15,030 nt of DNA from contig JADHNV010000020.1 in assembly GCA_016779285.1 (NCBI GenBank), forward strand, positions 1 to 15,030, read 5' to 3'. Source of the DNA: SAR86 cluster bacterium (GTDB lineage Bacteria > Pseudomonadota > Gammaproteobacteria > Magnimaribacterales > D2472). The notes below the pieces were generated by a model. That model was not told where the DNA came from. It saw only the letters and a list, made by a program, of their open reading frames with translations, and did not search any database. This document shows, piece by piece, positions 1-8,239 of the stretch. The translations under genes and the position numbers were made by a program. Position 1 is the first letter of the stretch, and every line of letters starts with the position of its first letter.

Positions 1-786
1 CATAGATTTTTCTAATTGATTCAATGTTAAATCAATATTTGGAATTCCATTATCATCAACACAGGTAGGAAGTTGGCCTCGAATCCTAGGTTGGTCCTGC
101 CTGCCTTCTTTGACAAAAGCTTCAGCTAAAATATCTCTTCCCTGAGAAATAAAATCTCTACTTGTTTTTATGGGAATCCATCCATGACCCACTTTAGCAA
201 TTCTTTGCGCATTCTCATGTGTCATTTTTAATCCAAATAATAATGGCAAATCCTGACCCTGAAATGGTTTAGGATGGCACCAAATTTCATCAAAATGAAA
301 GTGTTTTCCTTTAAAAGAAGTGGGGCTATCTTGCCAAAGTAATTTACATATATCTAAAGTTTCCCAAAATATTTCAGCTCGATCTTCAAAATTAACTCCC
401 GCCGTATCAAATTCTTCTTTTTGCCAGCCCAAACCTACCCCAAGCTCTAATCTACCTTTGGATATAGCATCTAAACTTGCCGCAGTCTTGGCAAGTAATG
501 CTGGATTTCTTAATGGAGCAATTAAGATTGCAGTTGCCAATTTGATTTTAGTTGTATTTGAAGCAATCATCGTTAGGACTGATAAGGGTTCATACCATGG
601 AGCTTCAGATGGAAGGGGAAATTTTCCAAATGGGTATTTATGAAGATTTTTCCCCATTACCACATGGTCTGTAACACTTACAGAATCAAAACCTAATTCT
701 TCACCCATTTGAGAAATTTCAATATAGGATGAAACATCTCCTTCATAAAAATTTTCTAAACCAAAAAGACCTAACACTAGCTTCAT
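1..786 (-). CDS. LLM-class flavin-dependent oxidoreductase, partial (C-terminus off left edge)
   Basis: An open frame of 262 codons starts at an ATG (784-786, complement) and runs off the left edge without a stop, so the C-terminus is missing. The protein begins MKLVLGLFGLENFYEGD. It has the bacterial-luciferase-like TIM-barrel signatures: a TDHVVM segment near residue 40, an EPLSVLTMIAS helix with TKIKLATAI, and KGRLELGVGLGWQKEEF near residues 115-135, the strand-loop typical of luciferase-like monooxygenases. The pattern best fits the F420/FMN-dependent subgroup related to TIGR03619. Such proteins use a reduced flavin or deazaflavin in the cytoplasm to oxidise or reduce small organic molecules; the cofactor and substrate cannot be told from sequence. 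It has no signal peptide. It diverges from the GH3 gene and shows no functional link to it. Family assignment is secure, function is not. Confidence 0.87.
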   Translation of the reverse strand, partial: MKLVLGLFGLENFYEGDVSSYIEISQMGEELGFDSVSVTDHVVMGKNLHKYPFGKFPLPSEAPWYEPLSVLTMIASNTTKIKLATAILIAPLRNPALLAKTAASLDAISKGRLELGVGLGWQKEEFDTAGVNFEDRAEIFWETLDICKLLWQDSPTSFKGKHFHFDEIWCHPKPFQGQDLPLLFGLKMTHENAQRIAKVGHGWIPIKTSRDFISQGRDILAEAFVKEGRQDQPRIRGQLPTCVDDNGIPNIDLTLNQLEKSM

Positions 787-851
787 AGAATTATCCGTTT
801 TTATTTGATTGTACGAATATTTTTGATCTTATGCACATGGATCGGAAAAAG

Positions 852-857
852 TATAAT
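852..857 (+). promoter_or_regulatory. Possible -10 box for the GH3 gene
   Basis: A perfect TATAAT lies in the 162-base divergent gap (787-948) between the flavin oxidoreductase and the glucosidase, about 90 bases before the GH3 start codon. No convincing -35 hexamer is found 16-18 bases upstream; TTGATC at 823-828 is too far away. In AT-rich DNA one perfect hexamer is weak evidence. For the opposite gene, TACAAT on the minus strand (813-808) is an equally weak candidate. Nothing else is seen in this gap. Confidence 0.25.
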
Positions 858-948
858 TATCCCTCGCTGAAAAAATCTGCAATAAAACTTGTAAAATCCA
901 AAGTTACCTAATAGTGAGTTTTATCTACAAAGGAATTAAGATTAATAC

Positions 949-3396
949 ATGAAAAATATAGATCAGATTGTAAATACATTAACTCTTGATGAAAAAGTTT
1001 CTCTTTTAAGCGGTTTTAATTCTTGGTACACCAATAAAATTGAAAAGAAAGATATCCCAAGTATAAAAATGTCAGATGGGCCAAATGGAGTTAGGGGTGA
1101 CTCAACTTCTGGGAAGTCTTCGGCCTGTTTTCCATGTGCAATATCAATAGGTTCCTCATGGGATCTTGAGTTAATCAAAAATATTGGCATTGCTTTGGGT
1201 GAAGAAGCGCAAGCAAAAGATGTAGATGTTCTTTTGGGTCCGACCATAAATATTCACAGACATCCTTTAGGTGGGAGGCATTTTGAAAGTTTTTCTGAAG
1301 ATCCTTTTTTAACTGGAAAAATTGCTACCAATTATGTTCAAGGTGTTCAATCTAAAAACGTTGCAGCTTGTTTAAAGCATTTTGTTGGTAATGACACTGA
1401 ATATGAGCGTCACGCTATAAGCTCAAATATAGATGCACAAACTCTAAGAGAAATTTATTTACTTCCCTTTGAGATGGGTGTCAAAGAAGGGAATGCAAAA
1501 GTTGTGATGAGTGCATATAACAAATTAAATAACGTATTTTGTAGTTCTCATCAAGAATTACTCATGAGTATTTTAAAACAGGAATGGAATTTTGATGGCT
1601 ATGTTGTCAGTGATTGGGGTGCTGCTCTGGAAACAGTAGAAAATGCGAATGGTGGCTTGGATCTTGAAATGCCCGGGCCTAGTAATGTTTGGGGTAAAAC
1701 GTTAATTGATGCCATTGAAGCTAACAAAGTTTCTGAGGAATTGATTGACGATAAGGTGAAGAGAATTTTAACTGTGGCTGAATTCTCAAATCGCTTTCAA
1801 AAACCAGAAATCAAAGATGAAGAAGCTATTGACAGACCAGAACATAGATTGTTGTTAAGAAAAGCAGCGGCTGATGGGATGGTTTTGCTTAAAAATGATG
1901 GCTTGCTGCCTCTTAAGCAGGATATTAAAAAGTTGGCAGTGATTGGCCCCAATGCTAAAAAAGCTCAGATTATTGGTGGTGGCAGTGCAAGCTTAAAACC
2001 TCACTATCAAATTCATCCTCTTGAAGCCATTCAGAAAAAGTTGGGGCATGAAACAGAAATTCTTTATGCAAAGGGCTGTCATACACATAAGTATCTTCCC
2101 CAGATAAACGAAAAACTCATGAGCAATAAAAATGGTTTCTTGGTTGAGTATTTTAATGGCAATACCTTTGATGAGAACTTAATTTTAGAAGAGTGCCTGG
2201 CAGGGAGTAAGTTTTGGGTTTTTGATGGCTTTGGTAAAGATGTAATTTTAAATGAGGATAGACCTAATATTTCTGTAAGGTTTTCTTGTGAATATTCACC
2301 AGATATTTCTGGCTTTCATGAGTTTGAAATTTTTGGTATTGGGCAGTGTCGCTTACTGATTGATGGTAAGGAACTGATTGATAATTGGACCAACCCAGAT
2401 CAGGGCGAGGCATTTTTTACTTTTAGCTCTGCTTCAAAAAAAGGTGTTGCAGATTTTCAAAAAGGAATGACCTATAAAATTGAGATCCAGTATCATTTTG
2501 AAGGAAGTTTTCCTGCGGTGTATATAGGTTGCCAAGCTCCTGATGAAGTGGATATATTCAAAGAAGCAGTTGAGACAGCCGCCAATGCAGATGAAGTCAT
2601 ATTGATTGTTGGGACTAATTCAGATTGGGAAACAGAAGGGAACGATAGGGCTGATTTTAATTTACCCTCCAATCAAAATAAATTAATTGAAGCAATATTA
2701 GAGACAAATCAAAAGACAACTTTAATAATTAATACTGGTTCTCCGATTCATATGCCTTGGGCAAATAAAGCTAAAGCTGTGGTGCAAACATGGTTTGCTG
2801 GTCAAGAATTTGGCAATGCTTTAGTTGATATTTTAACTGGAGAGGTTAACCCATCTGGCAAGTTGCCAACAAGCTTCCCGAGAAAAATAGAAGATACTCC
2901 TGCATACAAAACCTATCCTGGAAATGACTTACAAATGAACTATGATGAAAAACTTTTGGTTGGCCATAGATGGTATGAAAAACACTCTATCAAACCATTA
3001 TTTTGTTTTGGTCATGGATTGTCTTACACCAATTTCAAATATCAAAACCTAGAGGTTGAAGTCAATGATGGTTTTTCTGTCTCATGTAAATTTGAAATTC
3101 ATAATGTTGGAGATATTTCAGGGGCAGAAATAGCTCAATGTTATGTCAGCTTTGCGGAGGCTCAGCAAGATGAGCCCTGCAAAACCTTACAAGGTTTTGT
3201 AAAAGAGGAAATAGGGGTAAATCAAATTCAAAAAATAGAAATCATCCTTAAGGCTAGAAATTTTTCCTATTGGTCAATAGAAACAAATACTTGGCAAATA
3301 AGAAAAGGATCATACGGCATTCATATTGGGTCCTCTTCAGAAAATATTTTTTTAGAAGCAAATATTAATCTTGAGCAAGCGCTTGAAGTTCTTTAG
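949..3396 (+). CDS. Glycoside hydrolase family 3 beta-glucosidase with PA14 insert
   Basis: This 815-residue protein has the full architecture of PA14-type GH3 beta-glucosidases. The N-terminal TIM barrel (about 1-300) carries the KHF motif at 143-145 and the catalytic nucleophile D222 in VVSDWG. The alpha/beta sandwich domain (about 305-660) is split by a PA14 domain (about 396-530, starting GFLVEYFNG). The likely acid/base is E563, in the TEGNDR motif, inferred from the family. A fibronectin III-like domain ends the protein (about 725-800). The enzyme should release terminal beta-linked sugars, most often glucose, from short oligosaccharides; PA14 inserts in relatives narrow the active site towards small substrates. 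No signal peptide is present, so it probably acts in the cytoplasm after uptake, which fits the nearby GPH symporter. AAAGGA at 929-934 may be the ribosome site, though 14 bases is a long spacing. Its last 32 bases overlap the convergent gene. Confidence 0.95.
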   Translation: MKNIDQIVNTLTLDEKVSLLSGFNSWYTNKIEKKDIPSIKMSDGPNGVRGDSTSGKSSACFPCAISIGSSWDLELIKNIGIALGEEAQAKDVDVLLGPTINIHRHPLGGRHFESFSEDPFLTGKIATNYVQGVQSKNVAACLKHFVGNDTEYERHAISSNIDAQTLREIYLLPFEMGVKEGNAKVVMSAYNKLNNVFCSSHQELLMSILKQEWNFDGYVVSDWGAALETVENANGGLDLEMPGPSNVWGKTLIDAIEANKVSEELIDDKVKRILTVAEFSNRFQKPEIKDEEAIDRPEHRLLLRKAAADGMVLLKNDGLLPLKQDIKKLAVIGPNAKKAQIIGGGSASLKPHYQIHPLEAIQKKLGHETEILYAKGCHTHKYLPQINEKLMSNKNGFLVEYFNGNTFDENLILEECLAGSKFWVFDGFGKDVILNEDRPNISVRFSCEYSPDISGFHEFEIFGIGQCRLLIDGKELIDNWTNPDQGEAFFTFSSASKKGVADFQKGMTYKIEIQYHFEGSFPAVYIGCQAPDEVDIFKEAVETAANADEVILIVGTNSDWETEGNDRADFNLPSNQNKLIEAILETNQKTTLIINTGSPIHMPWANKAKAVVQTWFAGQEFGNALVDILTGEVNPSGKLPTSFPRKIEDTPAYKTYPGNDLQMNYDEKLLVGHRWYEKHSIKPLFCFGHGLSYTNFKYQNLEVEVNDGFSVSCKFEIHNVGDISGAEIAQCYVSFAEAQQDEPCKTLQGFVKEEIGVNQIQKIEIILKARNFSYWSIETNTWQIRKGSYGIHIGSSSENIFLEANINLEQALEVL

Positions 3397-5368
3397 TTGT
3401 TAATTCAATTTTGGTAGCTTGAATAGAGCTATTGGATTCAAAAATTGTTCTTGGCCCAATCAGTGGAAAAATTAAATCTGATTTATGCAATACGTATGCT
3501 AAAGCGATTTGAATAGGCTGAAGATTCCTTTCCTCTGCTATATCAAAGCAAACCTGTCTTCTTTTTAAATTTTTTTCATTATGCCACACCCTCATTTCCT
3601 CATCGAGAGTGGGATTAGAGAAATGCTCGTTAGACATGACTTCTTTTTTCTTAATAAAAAATCCTCTCGCTTGAGATGACCAAGGAAATAACATTACGCC
3701 CTCCTCAATCAAATAGTCTAAGTAACGGTCATTTACACCAACACATCCAGGCCATACAGGTTCAATCATCTCAGCCAAACTAAAATTATTGCTGAGAATA
3801 GTAAAAGGTTCTTTGGAATTTTTAATTGCATATTCACGTGCATCAGAAAACCTATCCATCTCCCAATTGGATGCACCTATTAAATTAATTAAGCCTTCAT
3901 TCTTAATTTCTGCCAGTGCATCAATAAATTCGTTTACAGGAATATCTGTGTTATCTCTGTGCAAACAAAAGATATCAAGTTTTGAAATATGCAGCCGCTC
4001 CAATGACTCCAGTACTTGAGGGCGGATATATTTCGGTTCGCATTCTGGTGTATGAGCAGCTTTTCCTAGAACTATGACGCCTTCTTCAACTTTCCTAGCA
4101 TTAATCCAATCACCAAGATATTTGTCACCCATGCCGTGGTTATATATAAAAGCAGTATCAAAGATTCTACCTCCAGATCCATAAAAATGATCAAACATAG
4201 TAAATGCATGAAGATCTGAAATTTGATTGTCGCATCCCAGTGCCAACCTTGAGCCACTCTTATTTAGTCCGGGAAGTTCAATGCTTTTAAGTTGAGTATC
4301 TTGAAACAAATATGCTTGGGATTGCAAAATTGGTGAATTTTTTATCCTGCCCCTAGGACAATTGATCTTCATTTCTTGTCGCCACCTATCTAACCAAAAC
4401 ATGTTGCTTTGAGTGTCAGCATGAGACATAAGATCTGATTCAACTTTATGCTCCAAGATACAACTAGAAGCATGCTCTATCTCTCTGGTGAATAAACCGA
4501 CGTTATCAATGCACATAATCTCTTGACTATTTACACCTTCAATTAAAAGATCAATAGACGAATTCCCCTTTTGGAACTGCCCACAATGCCATGGATCAGC
4601 TACTGAAATAGAATATTTACCACTAGAAATAATAAGATTGTTTGAAAAATTTTCATTAATGGCACAACTTATTTTTGCTTCAATCAAATCATTAAAAACT
4701 ATATGTGCATGTGACTGAAGATCAACTCCCGTCTCGTCTATTTGACCTGTTGCAGAGATGCTTTTTGGCTCTGCAAAAGATAGCCCCTGCAAATGACCAG
4801 CTATTAATTTGGCCATTGTTAATGGATAACATCCAACATCTAATATAGCTCCACCGCCTAGATCAGGATTTCTTAATCTGTGAACTTTTGAAACATCTGC
4901 CGTAAATCCAAAAGAAGCTTCAATCAAAATTTTTTCTTTTGAATTAGGCAGAAAGCTTAAATTTTTTAGGATATTCCCTGTTTGAGGATGGCTTCTATAC
5001 ATAAAAGCCTCCATCAAAAATACATTTTTTGAATTAGCAAAATCTATTAACACCATACTCTCGTAAGCATTCATGGTAAGTGGCTTTTCGCAAAGAACAT
5101 GCTTGCCATTCTTAATTGCCTCTAACGCATAAAAAAAATGTTCGCTATGAGGAGTTGCTATATAGACAGCATCTATTTCTTGAGAAGAGATGAAATCATT
5201 CAGTCGATGATGCGGTTCCAGACCAAACTTGCTGGCAAAATTATCAGTTTTCTGAGGATTTCTTCCAAAGACACTAATTAATTTAGAGTTTGTAGTCCCA
5301 GCAATGGAATAAGCAAATGCTTTGGCAATAGATCCAGGTCCAATGATTCCCCAATTAATTTGACGCAT
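3365..5368 (-). CDS. Gfo/Idh/MocA oxidoreductase fused to aldo/keto reductase
   Basis: This 667-residue protein joins two complete oxidoreductases. Residues 1-340 are a Gfo/Idh/MocA enzyme: a Rossmann GIIGPGSIAKAFA motif at 7-19, the signature CEKPLTMN at 93-100 with K95, and GGGAILDVGCYP at 171-182, resembling the dihydrodiol-dehydrogenase/glucose-fructose oxidoreductase branch. Residues about 365-667 are an aldo/keto reductase barrel with the whole tetrad: D404 and Y409 (FDTAFIY), K436 (VIVLGK) and H470 (FCLH), plus an NADP-site-like IGPRT near the end. Both halves should use NAD(P)(H) in the cytoplasm, usually on sugars or polyols. Having both in one chain suggests consecutive oxidation and reduction of one carbohydrate, for example net epimerisation or conversion of a keto-sugar; this is inference. 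The ATG overlaps the end of the upstream symporter gene by 14 bases, so the two are probably co-translated. A frameshift artefact is unlikely because the frame is continuous. Confidence 0.93.
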   Translation of the reverse strand: MRQINWGIIGPGSIAKAFAYSIAGTTNSKLISVFGRNPQKTDNFASKFGLEPHHRLNDFISSQEIDAVYIATPHSEHFFYALEAIKNGKHVLCEKPLTMNAYESMVLIDFANSKNVFLMEAFMYRSHPQTGNILKNLSFLPNSKEKILIEASFGFTADVSKVHRLRNPDLGGGAILDVGCYPLTMAKLIAGHLQGLSFAEPKSISATGQIDETGVDLQSHAHIVFNDLIEAKISCAINENFSNNLIISSGKYSISVADPWHCGQFQKGNSSIDLLIEGVNSQEIMCIDNVGLFTREIEHASSCILEHKVESDLMSHADTQSNMFWLDRWRQEMKINCPRGRIKNSPILQSQAYLFQDTQLKSIELPGLNKSGSRLALGCDNQISDLHAFTMFDHFYGSGGRIFDTAFIYNHGMGDKYLGDWINARKVEEGVIVLGKAAHTPECEPKYIRPQVLESLERLHISKLDIFCLHRDNTDIPVNEFIDALAEIKNEGLINLIGASNWEMDRFSDAREYAIKNSKEPFTILSNNFSLAEMIEPVWPGCVGVNDRYLDYLIEEGVMLFPWSSQARGFFIKKKEVMSNEHFSNPTLDEEMRVWHNEKNLKRRQVCFDIAEERNLQPIQIALAYVLHKSDLIFPLIGPRTIFESNSSIQATKIELTTKELQALAQD

Positions 5369-6713
5369 TGCCTAATTTTCTTGCCTCAATTTCATTAATT
5401 AACTTTTGATGAAAGCTTTTATCTATGGGATAAAAAGAAACTAAAATAAAACTAATCAAAATTCCTGTTAAAGGTATCCAGGTCATAATAAATTTCAGGC
5501 CAGATAATGTTTCTTTTGACTGAACTTCATTGGGCTCAAAACCAATTTGAGTCAATGCCATGCCTAATAGAATTGCTGCAAAAGCTATTGCGCCCTTTTG
5601 AGCAAAGGTCATGAAGCCATACAAAGAAGACTCGGTCCTAACTTGAGTTTTCCATTCCCCATATTCGATTGTGTCTGGAAGCATTGACCAAAATAATACG
5701 CCTGTAGCGCCATTACCAATTCCTATAAATCCCAACACAAGTAGCAGCTCATTGAGAGAAGCAATAGGATAATAATAAAAAATCAAGAATCCTACTAATA
5801 GCAATGCCATTGCAGCCATCCAAGAATTTCTCTTTCCAATCTTAATTGCTGCATATGCCCAAAAAGGTATTGCTAAAAGAGCTGCTCCGCTGCTGACCCC
5901 TAGAATTAATCCTTGGTAATCATGAAGATCAAGAGAGTACTTAACATAATAGATTAAGTTGTTATTAAACATAATAGAGGTAGAGCCAAGAATTAGAATA
6001 GATCCAAACACAATCCAAAATGGGTAATTCTGTGCAACTGATCTTGATACCTTCGAAAAACTTGGAATCTGCGCTAAGCCAAAATTAAATTCTCTTTCCT
6101 TAACAAATCTCACGGTGATGCTTAAGACAAGAATAGCTGTCAAACCACAAATCATGCCAAGAAAGATAAAACCTATTGCTTCATCGCCACCTCCAAACCA
6201 TAAAACAATTGGGAAACCAAGCGCTGAAACTGAAAGAGTACCAAAAGATGCGCCTATCATTCTTGCGGTGGTAAGCTTAGTTCGCTCATCACTGTCATCT
6301 GTAATCCTTGCTGTAAGAGAAGAATATGGGACGCTTACAATGGTAAAACATGTTCTATGAAATAAATTAACTGTTAATAAAAAAATAAATAGTGTTAAAC
6401 CTTCAAAGGGAGGAACCCAAAATAGCAATATAAAAGAGAGGGCTAATGGAATTGCACCATAAAAAATATAGGGTCGGTAGCTGCCCATTTTACTTCGAGT
6501 TCTTTCTGCAAGATATCCCATAAAGGGGTCAGTTATGGCATCCCAAGCTATGCCAAGAGCATATATCCATCCTGCTAACAAAGGAGTTATGCCAACCACA
6601 TCAGTGTAAAAATAAAGAAGGTATAAACCCACTCCACTCCAGTATAAGCATATTGCATAATCTCCTATGCCATATGCGGCTCTTACCTTATTTGAAACTG
6701 CTGTTGAGATCAT
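5355..6713 (-). CDS. GPH-family (MFS) sugar:cation symporter
   Basis: This 452-residue hydrophobic protein has about twelve predicted membrane segments. It carries the hallmarks of the glycoside-pentoside-hexuronide symporter family (MelB-like): an N-terminal YGIGDYA segment at 14-20, DAITDPFMGYLAERTRSKMG at 58-77 with the paired acidic residues of the cation/sugar site, and a later FWSMLPDTIEYGEW motif. It should import a glycoside or saccharide across the inner membrane with H+ or Na+. It is the first gene of a minus-strand operon and overlaps the fused oxidoreductase by 14 bases; the GH3 glucosidase converges on that operon. The ATG at 6713 has no Shine-Dalgarno sequence, and a good promoter lies only a few bases upstream, so translation may be nearly leaderless. 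The family is secure; the transported sugar is not known. Confidence 0.93.
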   Translation of the reverse strand: MISTAVSNKVRAAYGIGDYAICLYWSGVGLYLLYFYTDVVGITPLLAGWIYALGIAWDAITDPFMGYLAERTRSKMGSYRPYIFYGAIPLALSFILLFWVPPFEGLTLFIFLLTVNLFHRTCFTIVSVPYSSLTARITDDSDERTKLTTARMIGASFGTLSVSALGFPIVLWFGGGDEAIGFIFLGMICGLTAILVLSITVRFVKEREFNFGLAQIPSFSKVSRSVAQNYPFWIVFGSILILGSTSIMFNNNLIYYVKYSLDLHDYQGLILGVSSGAALLAIPFWAYAAIKIGKRNSWMAAMALLLVGFLIFYYYPIASLNELLLVLGFIGIGNGATGVLFWSMLPDTIEYGEWKTQVRTESSLYGFMTFAQKGAIAFAAILLGMALTQIGFEPNEVQSKETLSGLKFIMTWIPLTGILISFILVSFYPIDKSFHQKLINEIEARKLGNASN

Positions 6714-6725
6714 AAATATTTATTG

Positions 6726-6754
6726 ACTATAACAGTCCTATCTCTGGTTGGTAA
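6726..6754 (-). promoter_or_regulatory. Promoter of the symporter-oxidoreductase operon
   Basis: On the minus strand, TTACCA (6754-6749, 4/6 match to the sigma-70 -35) and TATAGT (6731-6726, 5/6 match to the -10) are separated by exactly 17 bases. Transcription would start near 6719, leaving only about six bases before the ATG at 6713. It lies in the 91-base divergent gap 6714-6804. No clear plus-strand promoter is seen there; TATAAA at 6774-6779 is a weak candidate for the hydrolase. Confidence 0.42.
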
Positions 6755-6804
6755 AATTTGAAAGGTGCATTAGTATAAAAATATTCTTAAAGTAAAAAAA
6801 ATAT

Positions 6805-7719
6805 ATGAGCAGGAGTGCAGAATATTCTGAGGGCTTTGCTAAAAATGACGAAGTCAAAATTTTTTATCGAGACTATGGCCCTAAGGAGGGAGATCCCATT
6901 CTCATGGTCCATGGACTAGGGGCGCAACTTGTGCATTGGCCACTGCATTTAATCAATTTTTTGCAGGAGCATAATTTCAGGCCTATAACTTATGACAATA
7001 GAGATGTCGGTTTATCTTCAAGGTTTTCAGGAACTCCATCTTTTATCCTTGATTATATTAAGTATTTTTTTAGAATGCCTATCAATTCAGAATATACAAT
7101 TGATGACATGGCTGAGGATGGGATCAAGCTTCTTGAAACATTAAATATAAACAAAGCGCATATCTTAGGTACCTCCATGGGTGGAATGATTGCTCAGATC
7201 ATTAGCGCCCAATATCCAAAAAAAGTTAAATCCTTTACTTTAATTGCTTCTACAGCCTCGACACCAAGTCCTTTAAATGCTCCTACAAAACCTGTCAGAG
7301 ATCTGATGATGGAGAGATCTAATAATCCTAACGCATCGGTTGAGGAAGTGATTAAAAGAGAAATTAAAATGGTTTCCATGATTGGCATGGAGGGCCGAGT
7401 GGTTGATACCCCAGAATTTCGAAAAGAGACAATTCAAAACCTAAATCGCTCTCAGGATGGCTCTGGATATGCAAGGCAACTGCTAGCAATTTTAGCTTCA
7501 AAAGATAGGCTAAGAAAAATCCAAAAAATTAAAGCGCCAACTTTAATTATTCATGGCAAAGATGATCCAATGATCCGGCTAAAAAATGCTTATAAAATGC
7601 ATAGATTGATACCGCATAGTAAGCTAAAAATTATTAAAGAAATGAGACATTTAATTGAACCTGAGATTCTCCTTCGGTTCAAAAATGACTTATTAGAGCA
7701 CCTGAGGCTTGCTTCTTAA
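6805..7719 (+). CDS. Alpha/beta-fold hydrolase
   Basis: This 304-residue protein has the alpha/beta-hydrolase order of motifs. The oxyanion-side MVHGLG lies at 34-39. YDNRDVGLSS at 63-72 is typical of the esterase/haloperoxidase-like group. The nucleophile elbow GTSMGG has S124, the acid is in HGKDDP (D254 most likely), and the histidine is H282 in MRHLIEP. The catalytic triad is therefore complete. A cap insertion between about 155 and 225 would set substrate choice. It has no signal peptide and is likely cytoplasmic. Ester hydrolysis is the default guess; the real substrate could be an ester, lactone or carbon-carbon bond. The start follows an A-rich stretch without a recognisable ribosome site. 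Its stop overlaps that of the convergent TerB-like gene. Confidence 0.92.
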   Translation: MSRSAEYSEGFAKNDEVKIFYRDYGPKEGDPILMVHGLGAQLVHWPLHLINFLQEHNFRPITYDNRDVGLSSRFSGTPSFILDYIKYFFRMPINSEYTIDDMAEDGIKLLETLNINKAHILGTSMGGMIAQIISAQYPKKVKSFTLIASTASTPSPLNAPTKPVRDLMMERSNNPNASVEEVIKREIKMVSMIGMEGRVVDTPEFRKETIQNLNRSQDGSGYARQLLAILASKDRLRKIQKIKAPTLIIHGKDDPMIRLKNAYKMHRLIPHSKLKIIKEMRHLIEPEILLRFKNDLLEHLRLAS

Positions 7720-8138
7720 CTAACTTTTAATGCCAAAAGCTCTTCTTTGCTAATGAGCAACATATCACCAATTTGCATAAATAAAGAATTTTCATATTGG
7801 TCAACATGCTCATCAGATAAAATTACTTTCCAGATATTGGATAGTATTTCTATTTTCATTTTTTTTGTGCAATTGCTATTTATGATATTAATAAAAGGAT
7901 TGAAAGACTCCTTATGGCTCGTCCAATCTTTTAACTCCTCAAATGCTTCAGAAAAATTACCATTAGGATATAAATCTAAATAGAAATTTTTAATCTCATC
8001 AATTTCACTATCATCAATCTTTCCATCCATGCGAGCAATTTCAATCATTAGACATAAAACAGCAGATACATGTGGCGGCATATCCTCTGCATTACCCGAG
8101 ATGTCAGCAAATAATTTTTTCTTAAAAATAGACAACAT
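7716..8138 (-). CDS. TerB-like protein (COG4103 type)
   Basis: This small acidic all-alpha protein of 140 residues has the TerB-fold pattern: a metal-binding-like acidic turn after a helix (ARMDGKIDDSE, 35-45) and a second, related turn (ILSDEHVDQYE, 107-116). The two turns are the pseudo-repeat expected of the fold. It resembles the small uncharacterised COG4103 proteins common in Proteobacteria more than the tellurite-resistance TerB itself. No signal peptide or membrane segment is seen. Its cellular role is unknown; calcium or other divalent cation binding is a reasonable guess from the acidic turns. It stands alone: it converges with the hydrolase (4-base overlap at a TTAA) and is separated by 101 bases from tesB upstream on the same strand. 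No tellurite-resistance neighbours are present. Confidence 0.82.
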   Translation of the reverse strand: MLSIFKKKLFADISGNAEDMPPHVSAVLCLMIEIARMDGKIDDSEIDEIKNFYLDLYPNGNFSEAFEELKDWTSHKESFNPFINIINSNCTKKMKIEILSNIWKVILSDEHVDQYENSLFMQIGDMLLISKEELLALKVS

Positions 8139-8163
8139 ATTCGTAAATGAATGTTAAAAAATA

Positions 8164-8172
8164 ACTATACCA
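8164..8172 (-). promoter_or_regulatory. Extended -10 promoter for the TerB-like gene
   Basis: On the minus strand, TGGTATAGT forms an extended -10 element (TGn plus a 5/6 hexamer), 25 bases before the start codon at 8138. No good -35 is seen, which extended -10 promoters tolerate. It suggests the gene can be transcribed separately from tesB. Confidence 0.33.
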
Positions 8173-8190
8173 AGATTTTTATAAATTTAG

Positions 8191-8210
8191 CTAGATCATC
8201 GACCATCTAG
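8191..8210. repeat. Short inverted repeat, possible weak terminator or operator
   Basis: CTAGAT and ATCTAG, perfect inverted copies, flank an 8-base loop in the 101-base gap between the TerB-like gene and tesB. It could end tesB transcription (minus strand), but no T-run follows on that strand. It also sits just upstream of the extended -10 element, so it could instead be a protein-binding site. A six-pair AT-rich stem may also be chance. Confidence 0.25.
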
Positions 8211-8239
8211 ATTTTTATTGATGTAATTTAAAAAGCTAA

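Noticed and set aside
320..643. A 107-codon plus-strand frame inside the flavin oxidoreductase region
   Set aside because: It has no recognisable motifs and lies antisense to a clearly conserved enzyme.
7716..8138. Tellurite-resistance function for the TerB-like gene
   Set aside because: Only the fold pattern is shared; no ter operon genes are nearby and the protein fits the uncharacterised COG4103 group better.
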